From Sepiola atlantica (Eukaryota > Mollusca > Cephalopoda > Sepiida > Sepiolidae), in the NCBI GenBank assembly GCA_963556195.1, contig OY744525.1, positions 77,535,844 to 77,599,843 on the forward strand: 64,000 nucleotides of DNA. The letters are read 5' to 3'. The notes under the pieces are model-generated. The model saw only the letters and a program-made list of their open reading frames with translations, had not been told where the DNA came from and did not search any database. The stretch's first letter is position 1; the number at the start of each line of letters is the position of its first letter. A program made the translations under genes and the position numbers. This document shows positions 23,427 through 34,491 of this stretch, piece by piece.

Positions 23427-23498
23427 GCGAGTTGACTGGTATTGAACGCTAAACCTTTGGCTAATGGACCTGCGTCTATAACCACAGGACTACGGAAA
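23427..23498 (-). mobile_element. tRNA-like remnant, probably a SINE head
   Basis: On the minus strand the sequence reads GTAGTCCTGTGGTTATAGAC in the A-box region and GCGTTCAATACC in the B-box region, with tRNA-like spacing. The acceptor stem does not pair well and it sits inside repeat DNA. A tRNA-derived SINE relic is more likely than a working tRNA gene. Confidence 0.45.
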
Positions 23499-24016
23499 AC
23501 AGTATGAAATATTACGAAAAATAAATCAGTTAAACGAAGTCTAAAGCTGACACGCGTTTAATGCGCGCATGCATGCATGCGTAGATCGTATCTCCGCCAA
23601 AAGGCGACTGCTTTTAGGCTGGATATCCATAAACATATAACTTGAAAATATATAATTACAAAAGTAAGAAAATAATAATACCAATAATAATATTAGGGTC
23701 AGAGATGGAGTAGGCATCTCTTTAGTTCCTCATTTTCCTGGATAACGCTAGTTTCTTCATAATTTGACTATATTTGAAAAAATATTGTTGCCAAAAATGT
23801 TTTAGAGATGTTAGACTTATTGAATAAGCACTATAGGTTTTCTTTTGTTTTTTCAACTATTCTATGAAATGTTTGTACTTTTTTTTAACAGATTAAGCAT
23901 TTTCTTTGATTTTTTGTTGTGTTTTAAGGTTGGTGCAAACATTTGATTAATCTTAATTAGATAACATATGTTTACATATGTGCTAAAAGTGGTGTTTTAT
24001 ATTTTATAATTATCAG

Positions 24017-24173
24017 ATGTATATGCAAGATGTGGCATTACCTTCTTGTAGCAATAAAAATCTAAAAAGGCCCAACAGAACTGAAGGATATTCTGTTAGA
24101 GGTTCTGTGAAGTCATCTCATAATGGTGGAGATTGGAATGAAAATGTCAGAAGACAAATGGAAGACGGGTTAG
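24017..24173 (+). CDS. Gene C, coding exon 2
   Basis: A 157-nt exon between TATCAG (ends 24016) and the donor TTAG|GTAAGT (24174). It starts MYMQDVALPSC in phase 0 and ends in phase 1. It is longer than the B/D version by seven residues and contains GDWNENVRRQMED. Its counterpart is E 50633-50789, of the same length. Confidence 0.9.
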
Positions 24174-24439
24174 GTAAGTCAAATTCTTAAGGCATATCAT
24201 AATTTTTATCATATTTTGTCATATTTCTGGATTATTGATTTATAAATAGAACTGTGAATGAACATTTATCATTTTAAACCTTTATCTAAATATAATTAAC
24301 ATTCAGTCTTTTCTGAAAAATGTCATTATATCTATCATATAAATGAAATAAATTTTTCTCAAATGTCCTAAAACTCGCTTCAGTGGCAATATGCCTTGTT
24401 TGCAACGAACAAAAGTAAAAAAAAAAAAAAAAAATATTA

Positions 24440-24820
24440 TACTTCATATTTTACATTTCCCATATTCATAATTTAGATTCTATCTATTATTCACATTATT
24501 CATAGAACATCAAACATATATTCATCATCAATCAGTACACTGGTTTGTTATGTTCAACTCATGTCCTAAGCCAACAAGATGCTGGCTCATATGAGCTGGA
24601 GTTTCTAGTGAAGGACAGTGGTAGCCTAGTTCTATCAGCCAGAACTACTGTATATTTGACACCGCAAGCAACAAGATATCAGAAATGTTAATTATTTAAA
24701 AATTTTAAAAGATAACCTGACTTCAGCAATCACAATTGTGTTGGTAGCCATGACAAGAGCTGAGATGATTACGGCTCAATATGTTTTTTTCACTGTTGCA
24801 ATTGTGTCTGAGTTTCAAGT
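24440..24820 (+). pseudogene. Relic 3' part of a protocadherin large exon inside gene C intron 2
   Basis: Collinear with EC5-EC6-membrane helix: CTTCATATTTTACATTTCCC (EC5 end), CACATTATTCATAGAACATC (PHHxKNI), then an almost intact block at about 24530-24660 (QYTGLLCSTHVLSQQ and onward) with one or two changes. After that comes a decayed helix (CTTCAGCAATCACAATTGTG) and CACTGTTGCAATTG for the CILRCCN region. Frameshifts and deletions break it. A sister relic lies at the same place in gene E (53600-53870), so it predates the C/E duplication. Confidence 0.85.
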
Positions 24821-25302
24821 TCTATTATCTATTTATAGTGAGTTATTTTAATCATAAGAGGTCAACCATATAATTTAAAAAAATCTTTTCATAAATTCTT
24901 TCTTTTGCTACAATTTGTCACAAATGTTCAGAGATAGTTGTATGTGTACTTGCTGTAAAAAGTATTTTAAATCTATATACTACTAAAACTCTGATTATGT
25001 TGTTATCTTACTCGCTTGCTTGTCACGATGCACACATCACCTGTACATGAATATTTTAGATGGTGGGAGAAAGAGTTAATAAAGTAAATAAAGGGTTAAT
25101 GATAGGAAAGTGGGGAGAGAAATCGAATTATGTAAATAATTAAAAAAGAGAGAGAGATAGAGAAAGGAGAGTGAGTGGGAAGAGAGAGAGAGAATCTATT
25201 ATGACATCATAATGTATTCAAACTTTGTGAAATCCTTTGACTTTGTATTATTGTAAAAACATGATTATCAACCAATGTTAAAGTTAAGAAATTATATATT
25301 TA

Positions 25303-25620
25303 ACTAGCAGTCTCTATCTGGCATAACCTGGGAGTTAAGTTAATGTTGTATTAATAAAATCCAGAAAAATAGAATTTCACAGAGTAATTCATTAGAATCA
25401 CTGACTTGAAATGCATTCTAATGGATTTAATCAATAAGGTATTTTTTTTAAATAGTATTTTTATTGCACGTAGTCATTCCTTGAAATAGATAACTTGTTT
25501 TATAATAAACAGAAATGCATTACAGTATATTTAATTTCGTAATGAAATATTTATTTTAAATAAACTATTATTTCTAAATCTGATTTTAAACAATTTTGGT
25601 TTATTTCAATAAATAATGTG
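25303..25620 (+). mobile_element. Dispersed repeat copy with ACTAGC head
   Basis: ACTAGCAGTCTCTATCTGGC begins the copy. ACTGACTTG- and AAATGCATT..AATTTCGTAATGAAA-like blocks inside match the copies at 1342 and 33055. The right end is not defined. Confidence 0.5.
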
Positions 25621-25654
25621 TAAGTCATGTAAGTTTTCTGTTTGACTCATAGAT

Positions 25655-25715
25655 GGTTGGTAATGTGCGAATCTAACCGGGGGGGGGGGGCGGTTAGATT
25701 CGCACATTACCAACC
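25655..25715. repeat. Perfect hairpin with poly-G loop
   Basis: GGTTGGTAATGTGCGAATCT plus AACC (25655-25678) is followed by 12 G and C, then its exact reverse complement (25692-25715). The arms are 24 bp, or 25 with the flanking G-C pair. Confidence 0.9.
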
Positions 25716-26682
25716 GAAAACATTACCGTTTTTCCATGAACGCAAAATTTAAAAAGTTTTAATGAAGTCGATGATTAACTAAAATAAAAATGTAATAGTC
25801 TTATTATGTATGTGTATATGTTTATGAGGGTAGTGCAAATGCAGTGAAATCTGCGGAGAAGTAACTAATGAATAAGATGTGTAAGAAATGTACTTACAAA
25901 ATGTGTGTCAGTGAATAGCATATTTATGGACATATTTTTGTATTCTGTATGTTAAAAATATAGAATTAAAAGCAAATGTTGCATTCAAATGTTTCTTCAG
26001 ATACATTTACAGGGAAAATAAGAAAAAAAAAGAAAAGGAAATCATTTTTATCAATGCCATGTTTGTTTGTACATATGGTTTATTTTCTTCGATTCCATCA
26101 TTGAGCAGTGAAGCCAACGAAATGCAGGCTTTGGTCAAATGGGAATAAATATAAGTTGGATTACCCAATCAGAATGTTCAAAAAGAGAGTGTAGAAGGAG
26201 TGTACCTTGTTTTTCTGTATCTCTCTGTGTAGGCATTAAATAAAAAACCAAAAGAAGAATTTATGTAAAAAAGTCAGACGATTTTTTTAATGCAAATACC
26301 AATATAGTTTGTTAGTACAGATACACTCTGGAAGACAGATGATTTAGTTTGAGTCACTGTAAGAGAAAAAGAAATGAAAGTGTCTCTAACTGTATATTAT
26401 GTAATAATGAAATTGTGTGACCACAACCGAAGCACTCATATCTTTCCATTGAACGGGAAAAATAGTGCAGAATGTGTAAGAAGTTTGTGTTTCAAACAAA
26501 GAAATGTTGGGACTGTTTTTTTTTTGGCTTAGTCTATGAACGTCCTAGCAGAGTAAAGTTTATTTCTTTTGCATTATTCATATTTGGTAAACATAATTTT
26601 TTTACACATGTGATAATATGTCTTGGTGTAGTGATCATTGTGAAGAAATGACTAAGTAGAGGCGCATTTTCAGAATACATTT

Positions 26683-26702
26683 ACAATGCAAGGGAGATAA
26701 CT
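26683..26702 (+). repeat. AAGGGAGATAACT repeat motif
   Basis: ACAATGCAAGGGAGATAACT, the inverse of 5380-5399. Confidence 0.5.
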
Positions 26703-26888
26703 ACATTTATTTGGCTGATAATCATTTAAGACGCTGAAAATCTACACAACTTATTAGATTCTTGTTTTAAATTTATTTGGTTAAACAAATTGCTTTTATT
26801 TATTTTTAAATTCCCTTATAGCATTTTGCTTCCACTGCAACGATAGTTGGTAAGTCTGTAATATTTTTTTCCTTGAAAAGAGAAGTTG

Positions 26889-27215
26889 GGATGCTGAAAA
26901 TGCTTATTTTTTCTTTGAGATTTTAAGCCACTGATTGCTATTTTGTTCATTTAAAAAAATTTTTTAAATTAGGTAAATAACTTTTTCATTGGTTAGGGTT
27001 AACCCTAAAGCCTACTCCTAAGCAATGAAAAAGTTGTTTACCTTATTTAAATAAAAAAGAAATTGAACATTTTTTTATGTTGTCAATAAAAAAGTTCTTG
27101 TTTTCCTAATTTTTAAGTCAGTATTAGAAGCAAAACAAAAAAGGCAATCATCGACTAAATATCTCAAAGAAAAAAACAAGTTGTGTATGTTTTCAGTGTC
27201 TCAAATTCTCTTCTA
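26889..27215. mobile_element. Foldback (MITE-like) element, ~330 bp
   Basis: The left half (about 26889-26991) and the reverse complement of the right half (about 27023-27215) align over most of their length. They share GCTGAAAA..TTTTTTCTTTGAGAT at the outer ends and CTTTTTCATTG / CAATGAAAAAG at the inner ends. The centre is GTTAGGGTTAACCCTAAAG. There is no coding capacity. It is probably a non-autonomous foldback element, though no target-site duplication was confirmed. Confidence 0.6.
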
Positions 27216-27299
27216 TTATATGATTATTCATATAATAAATATAGTCATTCTCCTTGCATTTTTAATATTCTGCAAATGCATTAATTAGATTTATTACAT

Positions 27300-27551
27300 A
27301 CTAGTAGGGCTACCGGGCATTGCCCGAGGCCATAAAAAACAAAATAGACGAGGTTAAAAAGTGTGTGTAACATCTTTATATTAAAACTTCTATCGCTGTA
27401 CCTCTCTAAATCTTTCTTTCTCTCTTTCCCCCTTCCCTGTTTTTCCACACCCCTTTCCCTCGCCTCTCTTTCACCTCCGCCCACCTCATTTCTCTCTATT
27501 CAAAATAATAATACTGTAAGTCATTCACCTCTCCTTTATATAATAGACTAG
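27300..27551 (+). mobile_element. Repeat insertion with ACTAGT/GGCATTGCCC head
   Basis: ACTAGTAGGGCTACCGGGCA then TTGCCCGAGGC begins the copy, followed by a CT-rich stretch (about 27410-27500) similar in style to the insertion at 22891. The open frames here are low-complexity. Confidence 0.55.
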
Positions 27552-27689
27552 CCAAAATATCCTCCCTACCGCCGTATATTTTAGTTAGGATGCCACGTCT
27601 CTTCCTCCTGTGACTGAAGAGTTCCACAGTTAACCGAGTGGGTTCAGTGAATGTTTAAGTGAGTTAATTTGAAAGACTTTCATAAGTTC

Positions 27690-27760
27690 AGTCAGTTAGC
27701 TCAGTTAGTAACGACTAAGACTGCAGGCCTTAGGTTCACGGTTTGTTACAAATTGTATAA
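27690..27760 (+). mobile_element. tRNA-like remnant (SINE)
   Basis: TTAGCTCAGTTAGTA resembles an A box, and GGTTCACGGTTT about 35 bp later resembles a B box. The stems are poor and the surroundings repetitive, so it reads as a degenerate tRNA-derived SINE. Confidence 0.4.
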
Positions 27761-28299
27761 CATCGATCCACTGGCCCTTCTATAAACCATGGCCTTTTGG
27801 CTAAGATCAGAATGCAGTATCTGTTCTGCTAGTTTGGTAGAACATTACATTTCCCCACAATTAGTTACATTTATTGGATGTGTTTCTACCAGTATTTTGT
27901 TTACTTTTCCATTTTTAAGTGATTATCAAGGCTCATCGTGCAGGGCTCATGGATAGTCATTTTGTTTTTCGTTCTAACTAAACAGAATGGACACCAGGTT
28001 TGTTTAAAAAAAAAAAAACCCGGAAAAATGTTTAAAAATGAAAAATATGTGTCAAAAAAAAAAAATACAACAAATAAACGTTACCATAGCAAATAAAAGT
28101 TACTTTCAGACCTACTTGGATCATTTTTTTGTCTTTTTAAGCATTATTAAATGCTTTTTATTACATGTCAAAAGTTCATTTCTTTTAAGAGCCGTTCAAT
28201 TATTTCAGCAAGATGGCCGACAACAGACATGACATCGTCTTCATTCTTCTTGATTTTTCAAATTCACTGTGTTTTTTTTAGAGCAATTTTCAAAACTTT

Positions 28300-28660
28300 T
28301 GAACTTGGGGCCCCGGGGGGATTCCACCTGTTATTGGGGCGCTACGTTAGGTGTAGGGTTCTTTTCTGGGTGCCCTTCCATGGCTATGCATGCACTTTGC
28401 CCCTTCATAAGTGGGGGGGGGGGATTTGGGGGGGGGGGCTTCCACTTTTTATTGGGACGCTGGGTTGGGGGGGTATTCTTTTTAGGGGGCCTTTCCATTT
28501 TTTGAGGCTACTCCTACACTTTGCCCCTTTTTAGGGGGGGGGGGTCTATTTTTGGGGGGGGGGGGGCTTCCACTTTTTATTGGGGCCCTTCTACTTTTTA
28601 CGGCTACTCATACAATTCGGTCCTTTTTAAGGCGGGGGGGGGGGGGGGGGGTTATAAGAC
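28300..28660. repeat. G-rich minisatellite, about three ~120 bp units
   Basis: CTTCCACTTTTTATTGGG-type starts recur at 28321 (diverged), 28439 and 28567. Each unit has one or more runs of 8-13 G plus TTTGCCCCTTT-like and GGCTACTC-like pieces. The runs of G on the + strand could form G-quadruplexes in DNA or in the gene C pre-mRNA. Confidence 0.8.
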
Positions 28661-29084
28661 AGCTAACAGAACGAAAAATAAATGCCCAAGCTTTCTTTTA
28701 ATTAAATGGTCATTCTTTTCTAAGCTATCAACTAATACAAATGGTTAGATTTCTCTCTGTTGTGCATTTGAAACATTTAAAAGAGAAGAAAAAACTCAAA
28801 CAGCTCGTTACTTACAAATGAAGAAAAGAAGAATGTATGTGTAAATTTTCTAAATCCCGAGATCTCACAATAACAGAAAATGTATAATTTTTTAAAAAAC
28901 TATTATTTACTTCTAATTGGAATTTATCTTCAAATTTTTTAATTTATAGTAACGGTAAAAATCAAAAAGTTAAAAAAAAAATTTTCTGTTCTATTTTTTA
29001 AATTTCTTCAGTACATAGCCTCGTTTTAAGATCATTTGTTGTCACTTCTTGCTAAGTACCTGAATTGGAACAGCCTACATTGTC

Positions 29085-29180
29085 TTTAGGAGTTTAGCTC
29101 AGTTAGTACAGCGATAGACTAATGACGTCAAGTTTAACTGAACACATCTAGGTTGTGAGTTCAGATCGCCCTCTCGGTGT
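29085..29180 (+). mobile_element. tRNA-like remnant (SINE)
   Basis: GGAGTTTAGCTCAGTTAGTA is a good A-box region and GTTGTGAGTTCAGATCGCC resembles a B box, but the spacing is stretched to about 60 bp. This is unlikely to be an active tRNA gene and is more likely a SINE head. Confidence 0.45.
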
Positions 29181-29942
29181 CAAATTTATTTATTGTTTAT
29201 TTATGTATTATCAAGTGGTTAAGATGTGCCCTAACGTATTTCTTACAATTACAAAAATTCTTGAACTCGAACAGATGGAAATCGTGACAGAGAAGCTCTT
29301 CGTTATATTATAAGTAGATAACATTGAAAATGGATGAGAAACCTGGCCAAGAAGAATTTTTTTTTTTAATTTTAGATTATTCAATCATGACAATGTCGAT
29401 CAAGAATATACCAAGTTTGTGGGTGTTTGTTTCGTAGTTTAAGACAACTGCCCTTTATGCAATAGATTTCTTTATGGTGCGATGGGTTGAAGTATGGGGG
29501 GGGGTAGTTACTCCTACTCCCATGCTGAAATTAGTAATGATAAAGAAAACAGCTGTCGGATTAAATATAAAAATCGATGAACCTGAGAAAAATTAGATTT
29601 TCTTCTTGCTTTTAAAAACATGTACCAATAACTGGCATAAATCACTGATGAAGCAGATTTTTATAGCTAGCTTTTAGTTACAAAGTAATACCCATCAACG
29701 GTACAGGGAAAATGTTACTTTATTTTATATATAAGGTAATATACATAATAAATCATGACCCAACGAGTCATGGTTGGTTTTGTATTCAAATCTAATTTGA
29801 TGACTGTAATTTAATTTTAGAATAATTGCTATTGTTAAAAATATCTGGGCATATTTTATCAATTTATTTTATATGTAATATTATTTTATTTCTACATATG
29901 GAAGAAATATGTACGATTAATTTTTAATTTTTTTATTTTTAG

Positions 29943-30232
29943 ATGTATATCCTTCCCAGTACTGTAATCCTCCTCCATCACAAAATGAACTTCGTCCAAA
30001 TTCTGACATGAAACCTTTAGGAGAGTCTGTCAACTACCCCAGTGATATAACAATAGTGGCCAGGGGTTTTGATGCATCATACATGAACGAAAACGATGCC
30101 AATACAGATTCAAAGTCTTTCTCAAGTCTTGAAAATACTAGCCTATCTGGAAGACATTTACAATCTAGGAATGTACCCACAAGTAGCAGTCAGTCTTCTA
30201 TTAGTAGACCATTGCCTCCTGTACCTCATTAA
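29943..30232 (+). CDS. Gene C, terminal coding exon
   Basis: A 290-nt exon from TTTTTAG (ends 29942) to TAA at 30230-30232. It encodes DVYPSQYCNPPPSQNE, then a variant KPLGESVNYPSDITIVARGF with DASYMNEN, and ends RPLPPVPH. It differs clearly from the B/D exon but nearly matches E 54230-54519. It lies 5.8 kb beyond exon 2, with a relic large exon in between, which raises the question of whether it first belonged to another gene. Confidence 0.9.
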
Positions 30233-31765
30233 AATTCAGTTCTAAATGTAATGCACTTGAGCACATAAGATATTCAGTAATAAATATTAATAAAAAAAAA
30301 TGTTAAAATTCTTAAAAAGATCATTATTGTCTCCTATAGTCAATGTTTCAGTAACAATGGGACCATTTTCATGATATAATATGAATGGTGTAAGCCAAAT
30401 TTATGGTTAAATGAAAAGATATTAATTTTAAAAGATTTTTTTTTAATTGAAAAATGTTTGTTTTCGTATTCTTACGTTTTCAAAACTTATTTTTATGTCA
30501 TAATTCGTTGTATGTCTGTGATTATTTAATATATTTAATGACGTGTTATATTTATAAGATCAATCTGATCATAACATAATATTAATTTTATACAATTACA
30601 ACATCCCATTTAAAAATAAGTTCTTTTTAGAAAAATCACAAAAATAAAAACAATTATGGTGTCATTATAAAATAAATTTTTCCTAAAATGTAGAAAACGC
30701 AAGTTTTTTTGGTTTTTAAAAACTTTCTTTTAAACATATTTTTTACTTAATCATAAATTTGGCTCAAACCACTCAACATACTATACAATGAAGTATGTCA
30801 CATTGACTGACACAACAGCTACATGAGCCAATATAAATTTTTTAATAATTTAAATATTTGGCTTTTCTTTTTAATAATATCTATAAACTGTCAGATGTTT
30901 CATTTATCTAATATATTTAGTAATATTTGCATTCAATTATTTTGATATTGCATTGTTTTAACCTGCGTAGTTAAAACAATGCAAAATGAAAATAAAAGGT
31001 CTATAAGGAATTATTTCAAATGCATTATAAAATATAATTAATATGAGTGTAAGTTTATTGTAAGAGTATAAATTATTTAAATTGCATTATAAGAATAGAA
31101 ACTGATATATGAAAGGTAATAATGCAATTAAAAACAATATCAAAATTTAATTACTTAATCATGTTTATTTTTATTCTTTGAATGTAATTTAAGCACATAA
31201 ATTTAAATAACAGTTAACTTTTTTATTTATTGAAGAATTTATTTTTAGATTAAGGTAAATAATAACAAATATTCTAAAATTATTACAACTGTGTATTTTT
31301 TCTATTACTTTTTTATTTTATTGTATTACACGAGATAAAAGTTTATTTAGCCATTTTAACTTAGGTTTTGATATATTAATGCTGATGTTTTATATATTTA
31401 TTATTTGTCGAATCACATTTTGTTAAAATCATGTTAATCCATTTATTTGAGATTATTATAACTGAACTAAAAATGGCATTTACTTCAGAAGTTATTTGAT
31501 AAAATTCTTTGTATGACAATGTAAATGACCTACTTTAACGACACTGAAAATATACAAAATAAAAGACGGACAGTAATACATTTAGAAGAAATAAGTCTAA
31601 GTGAATATTAAATTATCAAACCTATTTCAATTACTAATGTTTAAAATTGCATCAATTTGCTAATATAAACATAATTTTATAAAGAAATATGTAAAGATTG
31701 TCAGAAAATATAAGAATATTTTTAGTTTCTTAAATAACAAGAAAGTCTTCATTTAGAGAAAGAGT
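30233..31765. other. C 3' flank and C-D spacer
   Basis: AATAAA at 30279-30284 is a candidate poly(A) signal, conserved in E at 54564. A small perfect hairpin lies at 30950-30982 (GCATTGTTTTAAC, 13-bp arms, 7-nt loop). The stretch is collinear with the E-F spacer at 54520-55929. No gene seen. Confidence 0.5.
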
Positions 31766-31932
31766 AGCAGCCATCATACACACAACATGCAAAATAGGAC
31801 TACTGGCTTCACTCTCAGTAAAGCAACACAAAGGATGCTTCATGATAACAGACGTTGTGGTAGGAATAATATTCTTTGGATGGACATCTCACTTATTTTA
31901 TTATAAACTTCAAGGCATTCAATGTATTAAAG
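31766..31932 (+). promoter_or_regulatory. Gene D promoter element and leader exon
   Basis: AGCAGCCATCATACACACAA, then AAATAGGACTACTGGCTTCA, then AAAGCAACACAAAGGA: the type I form of the shared element, very close to gene F. The donor ATTAAAG|GTAAGTT begins at 31933. An ATG at 31842 opens a frame (MITDVVVGIIFFGW) to the donor. After splicing to 34415 this frame stays open and runs in phase into the main ATG at 34492, adding 56 codons. Whether the extension is translated is unknown. F shares the leader ORF, but it stops there. Confidence 0.62.
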
Positions 31933-33054
31933 GTAAGTTAAGTTTAAATCATTATATTTCTAATATTTCTTTTGATAATTGTGTTGATGTTTCAGTGATA
32001 CAAATGTTATTATATTTTTCTATTCGCCAGCTGCCATTACCATTGTCAGTTTAAATACTACTTGGAAATGCTTTGTTTAGTTTGCCTTCTTATCTTATTC
32101 ATTTTGCACACAATTTTGATGCCAAGATTTTATTTTAATTATATTTAATAAAACTTTTAGTATTAATTTTCATGGTAAGGATTTTTTTATCTTACTTTTA
32201 GATAATAATTTTAAAATATTTTTTATTTGTTCCTATTTATAAAATTATGGTTTCTTTTATTTGTAATCAGAATGTATATTTTTCAACTATAATAAATTTT
32301 TTTGTAATTCATTTGACATATTACTGATGATTTATTTTATAATAATAAAAAATACAACTGATTTTCCTATATTTTTCACATTTACATTTTTAATCACAAA
32401 AATAGATATTCATTATCTTTTTATAGTTACAATTATGGGATATTTTTCACAATTTGTCCATATTAGCTTAAAATTACAAAAAGGGCATCATACGATTATG
32501 GTTTTACGATTGATTTTTTTATATATAATGTCATAACTTATTGGTGATTTTAATTTTAAATTATCCAATTTAATATGGTTCTTTTAGAAGTCTATACATT
32601 TTAGTGATTAAAGCATAACAATATATTATTAAATCAAAGATTCTTCATGAATTCATAAAAATTTAATTTTTTGTTTAGCTTTCAAGAGATAATTTTGAGA
32701 AATATCTTTAAAGTCGAACATGAAAAATTTAATATAATTTCAGTAAGAGTTTTAAAGTATTTATCTAGAAAAATATTAATACAATTAAATGTTATACATT
32801 TTCATTTGAATGTTATGTATTTTAACTCATACATATGAAAGACTTTTTTTCCTTAAGATATTTATAATACTATATGTCAATATCAATTAAAACAAAATTT
32901 TACCTCAAAATAATGGTTTTAAAAAATTGATGCTTATTATTTTTTGTAGCAATATAAATATTAAGAACCTTTAAAGAAACTTTCATTTATTTTAGAATAA
33001 AAGCAAATACTTTTTAAAGTTTAAGATACTAACAATTTGATAGAAAATTGCGAA

Positions 33055-33545
33055 AAAATTTACTGACTTGTTTTTAATTTACAAATGAAGTGCATTATGG
33101 TGGAATTTAATTTCGTTATGAAATTAATGTGGATGTGGGGATACTCACTGACTTGTTTGCTTAGTTGTAATGTGTATTTTGGGGTGTGGCTTTGCTTTTA
33201 ATTTACAATGTAGAACTGGATCGTAACTTCCAGAAGTAAATTTACCGGGAAAAGACCCAAAAGATTCTTTTCACCAAAAATGCTAAGTTTCTATCCATGA
33301 TATAAAAAATAGAACTATACCTTATAATAATATGAAAACAATCATTGAATTAGAAAACAATAAGAACTAATAGTGAATTAATGTCCTTTTGCAAAGCAAT
33401 ATTCAAATTAGTTAATCTAAGGATGTTAATCGCATACACCTGGTCAGTATATTAGAAAACTATTGTTTTTTTATTTTGAACATAGACTTGACTTTTTAAT
33501 CTCACTGTCAGTGCGATAAATGCCTCAACTTTATAGAGATGTTCA
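33055..33545 (+). mobile_element. Second copy of the dispersed repeat at 1342-2160
   Basis: Contains ACTGACTTGTTT twice, TAGAACTGGATCGTAACTT, a GTCCTTTTGCAAAG block and ATCTCACTGTCAGTGCGA, all in the same order as in 1455-2150. The ACTAGC head itself is not visible here. Confidence 0.55.
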
Positions 33546-33774
33546 CTATTAAAGATCCAGTACATTTAGCAAACAAGAAATATATAATTTCTATATTAAT
33601 TAAATCGTTTGGCCAATTCTAGTCTGTATGTATATTTCTCGTCTCTATGTGACTTAAACATTTTAATTTTTTTTATTTATTATTAATCAATTATTTATTT
33701 AAATAAAAAATGCAACAGCATCAACTACCAAAAAATAACGTTTTTAAAATCCTATTAAGAAAATAGTTTAATTA

Positions 33775-34147
33775 CAAAATTAATTCTACCATAATGTATT
33801 TCGATTTCTTCATAAATAAGTCAGTGATTTTAATTTTTTTGTAAATAGCTGGAAAAAAAGAATGAATTATTTTATGTTTCTTCAAAACTTGAAAGGAATT
33901 TGGAAGCATTTAAACTGTCAGATAGAAAGTGATTTCTGGCTTGAAAATTCTTAGCTAATACTCATGTATTAACATCCAATAACTTTAGAGAAATTAAAAG
34001 AACATTATTTTAAGTAGATTAATTATAGTTTTATAACAATTTGGTTCTCAGTAAATATTTTACTGACCAAACAATACCATAATTAAATTTAACTTTCAAA
34101 ATCTATTTTTTTAAAATAATTTGGTAAAAACCCAGGTACAGCTAGTA
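33775..34147 (-). mobile_element. Inverted copy of the ACTAGC-head repeat
   Basis: On the minus strand the copy begins ACTAGCTGTACCTGGG (end at about 34147). Further in, CACTGACTTATTTATGAAG and ACATTATGGTAGAATT match the family interior. It faces the plus-strand copy at 33055. Confidence 0.45.
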
Positions 34148-34491
34148 TTTAAATAAAACAATAACATTTACTTGAAATTTTTGATTTAAAATATTTTTAA
34201 TTTTTTCTTGTTATCATCAACAAATTTATTAAAAATAGGAATACTGAATTATTTAAAATATGTGTTTTTCAAAGTTTTGAACTAAGTTTGACCACAAATA
34301 AGTCATCTTTTTATCAACAAACTTTAGATGTTTATGACATAAATATATTTATTTTAAAAACAAAGTATATAAAGTTATTTATAATTTAATGTTTTTATTT
34401 TAAATTATTTTCAGATACATTTGGGATAACATTTTATTTTTTTAGATGCATTGAACAGAATAAAGATATAGAATTTATTCATTATAAAAAT

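Larger units (their letters stand above)
21945..24016 (+). other. Gene C intron between coding exons 1 and 2
   Basis: 2.1 kb, longer than the 0.7 kb counterpart in E. The extra length includes a repeat insertion at about 22881-23640 holding a C-rich minisatellite and a tRNA-like remnant. Confidence 0.6.
24821..29942 (+). other. Gene C intron 2, repeat-rich part
   Basis: A long intron remainder, against about 0.36 kb for the E intron downstream of its relic. It has filled with repeat heads, hairpins, tRNA-like remnants and a G-rich minisatellite, listed separately. No protein-coding gene was found. Confidence 0.5.
31933..34414 (+). other. Gene D intron 1
   Basis: AT-rich and partly collinear with the F intron (56098-57634). 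The excess length is mostly the repeat copies at about 33055-34147. The open frames at 31842 and 32327 are AT-driven beyond the donor. Confidence 0.5.

Noticed and set aside
26993..27008. Internal telomere
   Set aside because: Only one TTAGGG unit in each direction; chance or foldback centre.
28151..28534. 127-codon and overlapping glycine-rich ORFs
   Set aside because: Produced by G-run minisatellite units.
29085..29180. Functional tRNA gene
   Set aside because: A and B boxes are recognisable, but stems do not close and spacing is too long; more like a SINE head.
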